NCBI GenBank assembly: GCA_946478675.1
Contig: CAMLEF010000165.1
Coordinates: forward strand, 1-9,654
From: an uncultured Flavobacteriales bacterium
GTDB lineage: Bacteria > Bacteroidota > Bacteroidia > Palsa-965
Direction of reading: 5' to 3'
DNA: 9,654 bases
The number at the start of each line of letters is the position of its first letter. Within the stretch, counting starts at the first letter, position 1. Of this stretch, positions 1-5,896 are shown piece by piece. The notes beneath the pieces were generated by a model. That model did not search any database and had not been told where the DNA came from. It was given only the letters and a program-made list of their open reading frames with translations. Both the position numbers and the translations under genes were made by a program.

Positions 1-157
1 CTGAACTCTTCTGCCGCTTTTTGCTGCAGGACGCCGTTCCGTCAGCACGGAGCTGATCAATCATTTTTCAAAAAACAAAAAATCATGGCGAGAGCCGTCA
101 GGGACAACTACGTCCATTCCAATTCTCTTTTAACAACAACTTTCTTCAATAGAACAC

Positions 158-1561
158 ATGAGTAAACCCAACATCAAAAGCAAAGACCTCGACCGAATCG
201 GCTACCACCGTAACACGTCGAAGAGCCTTGCGATCATTATTGCTTCCAAACATTTCAAGCATGCTTCGCGCGAAGAATTGCTTTCGCTTTTCATTCGCGT
301 GAAAGAAGAACCGGAAATGTTTCTTACCGACCCGGTGCTACAGCCGCTCGCGTTCACGTTCATGGATACGAAGCCGGCAAAAACATTCCGCGGTTTTGCA
401 CTGGAAGAATCTTTCGCGCCGCTGAACGTGTACGGTCGCCAGCACATCGAAGCATCTGCATTGCAGCAAATGGAGCTCGCGCTGCGCCTGCCCGTCAGTC
501 GTTACGGCGCGCTGATGCCGGATGCGCACAGCGGCTTCGGTCTTCCGATCGGCGGCGTGCTTGCGACGGAGAATGCCGTCATTCCTTTCGGCGTCGGTGT
601 CGATATCGGTTGCCGGATGGCGCTGTCGGTTTTCGATTTGCCCGGCACGTACATCGAGCATCATCGTCACGAGCTGAAACTCGCACTTCGCGAATGGACG
701 CACTTCGGCACGGAAGGCGCGCTGGAGTTTGCGCAGGAGCACGCGATCCTCGACCACGCGGATTTCAATGCTACGCCGCTACTGAAAAAACTGCACGGCA
801 AAGCGGTGCGGCAGCTTGGCTCTTCCGGCGGCGGTAATCACTTCGTAGAATTCGGCGTGATCGAACTGCAACCGGAGAACATGCTTGGCCTTCCCGAAGG
901 AACGTACGTTGCGTTGCTTTCGCATTCCGGCTCACGTGGCTTCGGCGCTACCATCGCGAAACATTACACCGAACGTGCGATGGAAGTTTGCCGCTTACCG
1001 AAGCAGGCGCAGCATCTCGCCTGGCTCGAACTCGATTCGGCCGACGGGCAGGAATACTGGCTGAGCATGAATCTCGCCGGTGAATATGCCAAAGCCTGCC
1101 ACGACCGCATCCACCTGAATCTTTCGCGCGCGATGGGCATTACGCCGGTTGCGAAAGTGGAGAACCATCACAATTTCGCGTGGAAAGAAACGATCGATGG
1201 CAATGAGCTGGTCGTTCATCGCAAAGGCGCGACGCCGGCGCATGAAGGAGAAGCCGGCATCATCCCGGGTAACATGATCCACGGCGGCTATCTCGTTTGC
1301 GGCAAAGGCGTCGGCGCATCGCTGCATTCGGCGTCACACGGCGCGGGCAGAAGGATGTCGCGCGGGCGTGCGAAAGAAAGTTTCTCCGGCTCCGATTTGC
1401 GAAAGAGCGTTTCGAATGCCGGTGTAACACTGATCGGCGGAAGCACGGAAGAATCGCCGCTGGCGTATAAGGACATCGATGAGGTCATGCGCGCACAGGA
1501 ATCGCTCATCACTGTCCACGGAAAATTTATCCCGAAGATCGTGCGCATGAACAAAGAATAA
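158..1561 (+). CDS. rtcB: RtcB-family RNA-splicing ligase, PrfH-coupled (RtcB2-like)
   Basis: RtcB ligases join RNA 2',3'-cyclic phosphate or 3'-phosphate ends to 5'-OH ends using GTP and Mn2+, in the cytoplasm. All hallmark blocks are visible: [14 protein letters not shown] near residue 130, the metal-binding VDIGC (Asp149, Cys152), GGGNHF (Asn227, His228), HSGSRG (His256), ENHHNF (His337/338) and SHGAGRR, whose His394 matches the histidine that is guanylated in characterised RtcB. No catalytic residue appears missing, so the enzyme should be active. At 467 residues it is longer than E. coli RtcB (408, from memory). The excess is mostly an N-terminal block of about 70 residues containing [10 protein letters not shown] and a Leu/Glu-rich helical stretch, which I recall from other Bacteroidota RtcB proteins. 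The gene ends one base before prfH, so the two are almost surely co-transcribed. That pairing marks it as the rRNA-repair (RtcB2) type rather than the tRNA-splicing or rtcA-linked type. The start at 158 is the first ATG and has no strong Shine-Dalgarno. Confidence 0.95.
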   Translation: MSKPNIKSKDLDRIGYHRNTSKSLAIIIASKHFKHASREELLSLFIRVKEEPEMFLTDPVLQPLAFTFMDTKPAKTFRGFALEESFAPLNVYGRQHIEASALQQMELALRLPVSRYGALMPDAHSGFGLPIGGVLATENAVIPFGVGVDIGCRMALSVFDLPGTYIEHHRHELKLALREWTHFGTEGALEFAQEHAILDHADFNATPLLKKLHGKAVRQLGSSGGGNHFVEFGVIELQPENMLGLPEGTYVALLSHSGSRGFGATIAKHYTERAMEVCRLPKQAQHLAWLELDSADGQEYWLSMNLAGEYAKACHDRIHLNLSRAMGITPVAKVENHHNFAWKETIDGNELVVHRKGATPAHEGEAGIIPGNMIHGGYLVCGKGVGASLHSASHGAGRRMSRGRAKESFSGSDLRKSVSNAGVTLIGGSTEESPLAYKDIDEVMRAQESLITVHGKFIPKIVRMNKE

Positions 1562-1562
1562 C

Positions 1563-2180
1563 ATGAACGAAAAACTCTTACTGATCACTTCCGGCAAAGG
1601 CCCGGCCGAATGCGAACGCGTCGTGTCGCTGCTGCTGCAACAGATTTTGCGTGACGCGAAACAGGAGCAGCTCATCGTGACGATGATCGATGAAATTTCC
1701 GGCAAAGAATCGCGCACTTGTCTCTCTGCGCTGCTGCAGATCACCGGAAGCAACGCGGAAACGTTCTGCGCTTCGTGGGAAGGAACGGTGCAATGGATTG
1801 CGCAAAGTCCGTTCCGGAAATTTCACAAGCGCAAGAATTGGTTTGCCGGCATCAGCGTGTATGATGTCGCCGCTTTCCCCCGCTGGCAGGAACGCGATGT
1901 CGTCTATCAAACGATGCGCGCTTCAGGTCCCGGCGGACAGCACGTCAACAAAACCGATTCGGCAGTCCGCGCGACACATTTGCCATCAGGCATCAGCGTT
2001 ACCGCATCCGACGAGCGCTCGCAGGCGATGAACAAAAAAGCAGCGACCGAACGGCTGCGAAACAAGCTGCTCGCTTTGCAGGTGGAAGAAAAAAACAGGC
2101 AGGTGCGTTCGCAATGGCTGGAGCATCATTCGCTCGAGCGTGGCAACGCCGTCCGCATTTTTCGCGAACCGCTGGAATAA
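1563..2180 (+). CDS. prfH: Peptide chain release factor homologue PrfH
   Basis: PrfH is a short class-I release-factor homologue that hydrolyses peptidyl-tRNA. In published work on E. coli it acts on ribosomes whose 16S rRNA is cut in the decoding centre, freeing them for re-ligation by the partner RtcB2. The sequence shows the catalytic [18 protein letters not shown] block (Gly124-Gly125-Gln126), the following [13 protein letters not shown] segment, and the C-terminal end pattern [13 protein letters not shown] typical of domain 3. At 205 residues it lacks the long N-terminal domain 1 of RF1/RF2, and I see no stop-codon recognition motif of the PxT or SPF kind. This fits a factor that does not read stop codons. 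The first 110 residues are a PrfH-type N-terminal domain. The start ATG lies one base after the rtcB stop, which implies translational coupling. ArfB is an alternative GGQ family, but the length, N-terminal domain and rtcB linkage favour PrfH. Confidence 0.94.
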   Translation: MNEKLLLITSGKGPAECERVVSLLLQQILRDAKQEQLIVTMIDEISGKESRTCLSALLQITGSNAETFCASWEGTVQWIAQSPFRKFHKRKNWFAGISVYDVAAFPRWQERDVVYQTMRASGPGGQHVNKTDSAVRATHLPSGISVTASDERSQAMNKKAATERLRNKLLALQVEEKNRQVRSQWLEHHSLERGNAVRIFREPLE

Positions 2181-2239
2181 AAAATGGTCGCCCGCGCCTG
2201 AAGGACCTTCCACATCAGCCCGGCACTTCGTCCGGACTG

Positions 2240-2465
2240 CAGGAATACGTTTTAGTCTTTCATGAAGGACGACATGCCGACGCCGAACCCGCTGAGCTGG
2301 TATGCAGAGACAAAACTGCAGGGCGAAAAAATCGTCGACGCTTCGAAGCTGAAGTGGGCGATCCTCCGCACGATCATCGTGTACGGCATTGTCGACAACA
2401 TGAGCCGTTCCAATATTGTCCTTTGGGCGAAAGACGCGCTGACGAAAGGACAAAAGTTGGATTTG
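2240..2465 (+). pseudogene. Fragment of an SDR-type dTDP-4-dehydrorhamnose reductase/epimerase
   Basis: A stretch of about 68 codons from 2262 reads as the middle of an extended short-chain dehydrogenase of the RmlD/NAD-dependent epimerase type. It has PNPLSWYAETKLQGE, where Tyr-Ala-Glu-Thr-Lys is the YxxxK catalytic motif, then AILRTIIVYG, the usual strand after the active-site helix. The Rossmann GxxGxxG nucleotide-binding N-terminus is absent: an in-frame TAG at 2253 blocks upstream reading, though a neighbouring frame (YVLVFHEG, from about 2243) looks like the preceding VSTDYVF strand and suggests a frameshift. Homology stops around KLDL (about 2465), and what follows in this frame does not resemble the family. 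With about 70 of some 300 residues and no start signal, this is a remnant rather than a gene. It lies in the same orientation just after prfH and ends where the minus-strand PAS fragment begins. Confidence 0.7.
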
Positions 2466-2888
2466 GAAATGATGCCGGCAATCTCGATCGGCTGCGGCAG
2501 CGTCTGGATCATCTCGTCGGGCACTTCGCGGTTGATCTGGACTTTCTTCGTGCCGCTGGTGTCGGCGAAAAGATTTTTCTCGGTAGAAGAGCTGTCTCCG
2601 CTGTTACAGGAAGCGGCGAGAAGAGCGGCCGGTCAATGCGGATAATTTCAGGGATGCTTCCGCTGGTTTTCCGGAGACCGCGGTTTTCTTCAGCAGCCTC
2701 TTTAGTTTCGTCCGCTCTTGTTGACCGACAAGAACAGCAACGGATTTTCCGGCAAGCGTCGACGCTCTGGATTTTTTCTTTCCGGCAAACATCGTATTGG
2801 CTTGCGTAATTATACCTGCACTGTCCGTAGCAACAACAATGTGCGGCGTCTTCCTGGAGAAAAAGGCAAACGCTTCAGCCATGCTCAT
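2466..2888 (-). pseudogene. Fragment of a PAS-domain protein, frameshifted and truncated
   Basis: The minus strand from 2888 encodes 94 residues before a stop at 2604. The segment PHIVVATDSAGIITQANTMF is a classic PAS start (sensing domain, with the 'G-I-I-x-x-A-N' turn). It is followed by LAGKSVAVLVGQQERTKLKRL and a helix plus strand (PAEASLKLSALTG). Beyond the stop a coherent minus-strand reading resumes in a different frame at about 2590-2455 (EKNLFADTSGTKKVQINRE, then VPDEMIQTLPQPIEIAGIIS). This suggests one frameshift near 2600-2610 and a longer ancestral protein. No output domain (kinase, GGDEF or other) follows, and the reading ends at the junction with the epimerase fragment. The start is uncertain: ATGs at 2888 and 2882 are possible, and the frame is open upstream to a stop near 2930. 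The PAS assignment is fairly firm. The second-frame continuation is an inference. Confidence 0.55.
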
Positions 2889-3017
2889 ATCAACCCGGGG
2901 CGGCGGTTTTGTTTTTAATCGGGTTCAAAATACAGATTGACGCAGGAAAAAGGCCGCCGGCAACACCCTGATATTAGTCATGGCGGAAAATGAGGAGATC
3001 GGGCGCAAAGGGATTGT

Positions 3018-5747
3018 TTATTTTATTTTCCATTGCGAAGGATCACGGCCGTAGTTTTTCCATCCGGCACATTCGTCGCAATAGAGATCGCGCAGCGCTT
3101 CGCAGTCGAAAAGCTGGAAGCTGATCCTGCACGGCCCGACAAAAAGGCTGCACCATTCTTCGTGCGTGAGATAGCTGCGCGCCCATGTGATCTCCGCCGC
3201 ATACGCCGCAAAAGATGAATCCTCTTCGATGTGCGTGTAGGTCAGCTGCAGGTAGCGCATGAGCACCTGGTGGTTTGGTTGCTCCTGCTGTGCAAACGGC
3301 GCAAGCACACTCAGTCCCCAGGTTACCCTGTTATGAAACACGAGGTAATCCGACAGCAGCAGCGCAAGGCTGTCATTCATGCCCGACGTTTCCCAATAGC
3401 GGACGATCTCCGCCAGGGAAGCTGTTGCCTGCGCTTCTCCCTTTTTCCCTTTCGCTTCGTACCACGGCACCGATTTATAATACCACTCCAGTTCCATTTG
3501 CGCGAACCCTGTTTGAGAAGAGTCGGCGCCATATTGCTGCAGCCATTTGATCCACGCCAGTATCGTTTCCGGCGGCGTGTTGTCCACAGGCTGTGCGCCG
3601 TTCCATCCGAGCAGGTACTGGTGGGTCATGGCGGCCACACACAGCCAATAAGGTGCGTTGGGATTTCCAGCGACACGACTCTTGCAGGCTGCATAAAAAC
3701 GCAGGTCCACAGCAGTGTCGTTGCCGGTTGCCCGGTGACGCAACCATGCGTGATTATAAGCAAGCGTATCAAAAACCGGTTCGGCCCGCCATTGGATATT
3801 GCGAAGACAGATCGTGTCCGTTTGTTTCGCAGCGAAAGCACGGAAATAAAAATGCTGCAACCGGTCCAGCGAATCGAGGTAACGGCGGTCGTTTGTTTTA
3901 ACAAGACTGTCCGACCAGCTCCTTGCATTTTTTGTCAGCCAATCGCACGACGCCGAAGGAAAACGAAACACTTCCAGCTGCAACGTTACTTCCGCATATC
4001 GCTGTTTCGCGAGCCAGGGTTCCAGCCGGTGGACGAGCTGCGTATCCTCCAGCATCGCTTTTACCTGTTCGTGTGTTTTTCCTTTGAAGGAGGAAAACGA
4101 CGGAACTGTTTGCACCTGCTTATCGAAAAGCGTCCAGTTCTCTGCGGTGGCAATCGTTGATGGAAACGAATCGCCTGCCACTTTCATTGCGCCGATGATC
4201 GACTGCGCGCGTTTCTCCTGCAGGGCGCGATTGATGTTCTCCTGCCCTTCGACGGAAGCGAACGCACGGATGGATGCGCTTTTTATTTTGAACCGCGTCA
4301 GCTGCAATGAATCGAGGAACGGCTGAATATCTTTTTGCGCGAACTCAGATTTCCCCTGCGCAAAAGGAATACGAAACGTGTAGCTGCGCATTTTACTTCC
4401 GAATGCGAGCGTATCAGGCGACAGCTGAACAGGCTCAGTAAACGGATCGTCGATGGTCCAGTCCTGCCCGCAGAAAGAAGTAAAATGCAGGACGCGACAC
4501 ACCTGTTTCTTCTGGAGGAGAATAATGTTGATTTCATAATACTGCGGGTCGAGGTCTTTCGGAAACTTGCCGAGCGAAACTGAAAATGTCTCCGCAGTAA
4601 AAGGAAATTCAAAAGCATCGAACCAGGCTTTTCGTTTTCCGCGTTTGTTGACCGCCGCCTTACCTGCTGCAGACGCATTCGGGAAACGCTGCCGCAAACT
4701 CAATTTCTTTTTCCCCTTGAATCCATGCTTCAGTTTTTTCCGGTAAACCGGTTTCAGGACACGTCCGCTGAAAATGCATTGCCCGTTGCGGCGGCTGGGC
4801 TTCTGGTAGTATTGCGAGTTGGCACAATCGAACGGCTTATAACCGACGATCTCGGCTGCCATCCCGTCAGTTCGGTTATCGATCAGCGCTTTGATCACGT
4901 TGACATCACGCGTCGAAAAAATAATGTTGCCGTTCACCACCTCCACTTTGGTGGAAGCCGCTGAAAAATTTTCATTCCAGCAATACGAACAAGTGGCGAC
5001 GCTGTCTTCCGGCGCACGCAGTTTCCAGGCATGTACGTCGCTGTGCGGCTCGCGGGAAACGCCGGCGAAGCTGTTCACGACCGGCGGCGCATCGGTTTCG
5101 TAAGGGAAAAATGCGGTAAGGCCGGTGCCGGGTTTATAATACGGCAACGATCCGAACACCTGAACGCCGTAAAATGCATTCGTCTTCGCATCGAACACAA
5201 CCGCCAGTCCCGTGAACTCGTAGCCGGGCGTGAGCATGTTTTTATAGTGCGGCGGCGAATTCACCCATGCCATCACCATCGAATGCGCCATTTCACCGTA
5301 CGTCGTATTCGTGTGCGGCGGCGTTCCCGGCGGATCGTGCTTGTCGCGCTCAGGAATAAAGGCAAAGTCCTGCTCTACATTTTCTCCAACGTTGATAAAC
5401 ATATCGCCTTTGTGAAAGCGAACACGATCCTGCGGCGCATATTTCACCGGGAACTCTTTTTCAAAATGCGTGATCTGCTTCGTCGAATCGAGATACAGCG
5501 CGTGCGTGTGCGCGGCGGTGTAAAGAATGCTGTCGTTGCGCAACGGGGTGAGGCCATGCGCTATGCGAACACTGTCGATGCCTTTTTTGACGAGATGCTC
5601 GAGATAAGGAACGTTGATCGCGCCGGGTTGCATGCGGTCGGTGGGCTGCTGCGCGTGGAGGATGCAGGCGCAAAGGAGCACGATCAACGTTTGAAATTTC
5701 CGGACAGAGGAAAAGAAGCGTTCCTCGCGCATGCAATGCTTATTCAT
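3018..5747 (-). CDS. Secreted CAP (SCP/PR-1)-domain protein with OmpA-like domain and Cys-rich tail
   Basis: The 909-residue product starts with a basic stretch and a hydrophobic signal segment (LIVLLCACILHAQ, about 20-33), giving export, probably with cleavage before Gln33. LCAC could alternatively act as a lipobox. Residues about 45-200 form a CAP domain with the cavity tetrad candidates His80/82, Glu122 in GEN, Glu152 and His167 in SPPHYKNMLTPGYEFTGLAV. Residues about 200-450 are unassigned, with cysteines at 253, 256, 308, 324, 417 and 426 and a very basic stretch around 333-374. Residues about 455-600 resemble an OmpA C-terminal domain: FRIPFAQGKSEF, then IRAFASVEGQENINRALQEKRAQ, the typical helix with Asn and Lys-Arg. 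The remainder is Trp/Tyr-rich and mostly helical, and ends with five cysteines in 28 residues (866-893). It is divergent from the TPR-phosphatase gene. A shorter start at 5732 would keep the signal peptide. The biochemical role is unknown; peptidoglycan contact is suggested only by the OmpA-like part. Confidence 0.85.
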   Translation of the reverse strand: MNKHCMREERFFSSVRKFQTLIVLLCACILHAQQPTDRMQPGAINVPYLEHLVKKGIDSVRIAHGLTPLRNDSILYTAAHTHALYLDSTKQITHFEKEFPVKYAPQDRVRFHKGDMFINVGENVEQDFAFIPERDKHDPPGTPPHTNTTYGEMAHSMVMAWVNSPPHYKNMLTPGYEFTGLAVVFDAKTNAFYGVQVFGSLPYYKPGTGLTAFFPYETDAPPVVNSFAGVSREPHSDVHAWKLRAPEDSVATCSYCWNENFSAASTKVEVVNGNIIFSTRDVNVIKALIDNRTDGMAAEIVGYKPFDCANSQYYQKPSRRNGQCIFSGRVLKPVYRKKLKHGFKGKKKLSLRQRFPNASAAGKAAVNKRGKRKAWFDAFEFPFTAETFSVSLGKFPKDLDPQYYEINIILLQKKQVCRVLHFTSFCGQDWTIDDPFTEPVQLSPDTLAFGSKMRSYTFRIPFAQGKSEFAQKDIQPFLDSLQLTRFKIKSASIRAFASVEGQENINRALQEKRAQSIIGAMKVAGDSFPSTIATAENWTLFDKQVQTVPSFSSFKGKTHEQVKAMLEDTQLVHRLEPWLAKQRYAEVTLQLEVFRFPSASCDWLTKNARSWSDSLVKTNDRRYLDSLDRLQHFYFRAFAAKQTDTICLRNIQWRAEPVFDTLAYNHAWLRHRATGNDTAVDLRFYAACKSRVAGNPNAPYWLCVAAMTHQYLLGWNGAQPVDNTPPETILAWIKWLQQYGADSSQTGFAQMELEWYYKSVPWYEAKGKKGEAQATASLAEIVRYWETSGMNDSLALLLSDYLVFHNRVTWGLSVLAPFAQQEQPNHQVLMRYLQLTYTHIEEDSSFAAYAAEITWARSYLTHEEWCSLFVGPCRISFQLFDCEALRDLYCDECAGWKNYGRDPSQWKIK

Positions 5748-5772
5748 CCCGAAGGAAAAGGGTTCAACATTT

Positions 5773-5780
5773 CAAATTTA
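5773..5780 (-). promoter_or_regulatory. Candidate Bacteroidota -7 box for the CAP-domain gene
   Basis: On the minus strand this octamer reads TAAATTTG, a full match to the TAnnTTTG -7 consensus of Bacteroidota primary sigma factors. It lies 25 bases upstream of the ATG at 5747, giving a short leader of roughly 19 bases. No clear TTTG/TTG -33 element is present at the expected spacing, so this is a position-supported motif match only. Confidence 0.4.
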
Positions 5781-5837
5781 CTATAACCGTTAATCTTTGT
5801 CATTCTTAACCTGCTGTGCCTGCTGCCGCGAATAAAG

Positions 5838-5871
5838 TTGTTTTTAAAATCAAAACGAAGGAGTAGCTTTA
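5838..5871 (+). promoter_or_regulatory. Weak candidate promoter for the TPR-SpoIIE gene
   Basis: TAGCTTTA at 5864-5871 matches seven of eight positions, counting the two free ones, of the Bacteroidota TAnnTTTG -7 box and sits 25 bases before the ATG at 5897. A TTG at 5838-5840 could be the -33 element, but the gap of 23 bases is a few bases longer than usual. It would place the two divergent promoters about 85 bases apart in the shared intergenic region. Confidence 0.25.
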
Positions 5872-5896
5872 TTCACCTGTTCCACTATTCTCCGCA

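Larger units (their letters stand above)
2181..3017. other. Gene-poor decay zone between prfH and the CAP-domain gene
   Basis: These 837 bases contain no intact gene that I can support. They hold the two remnants annotated separately, which face each other and meet at about 2455-2470. The 59 bases after the prfH stop show only a short perfect inverted repeat, GAAGG-A-CCTTC at about 2200-2210, without a T-run, so it is not a convincing terminator. From 2889 to 3017 I see a six-base inverted repeat (AACCCG at 2892, CGGGTT at 2920) and otherwise nothing recognisable. No transposase, tRNA or long direct repeat is visible at the edges. Confidence 0.6.

Noticed and set aside
1..162. Open frame from the window start to the beginning of rtcB, possible gene tail
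   Set aside because: The translation shows no recognisable motif, a second frame is nearly as open, and at about 50 codons it cannot be told from chance.
2200..2210. Perfect inverted repeat GAAGG-A-CCTTC after prfH as a terminator
   Set aside because: One-base loop and no following T-run, so it cannot form a proper hairpin terminator.
2114..2809. Plus-strand open frame of 231 codons crossing the end of prfH and the decay zone
   Set aside because: It begins inside prfH in another frame and has no motif. Protein-like stretches in the zone lie in other frames (SDR on plus, PAS on minus).
3231..4160. Plus-strand open frame of 309 codons opposite the CAP-OmpA gene
   Set aside because: Arg/His/Cys-rich translation without domains. 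The minus-strand frame contains the OmpA-like domain and is much longer.
5031..5786. Plus-strand open frame of 251 codons over the CAP domain and its upstream region
   Set aside because: Arg/Val-rich antisense reading; the opposite strand encodes the recognisable CAP motifs and signal peptide.
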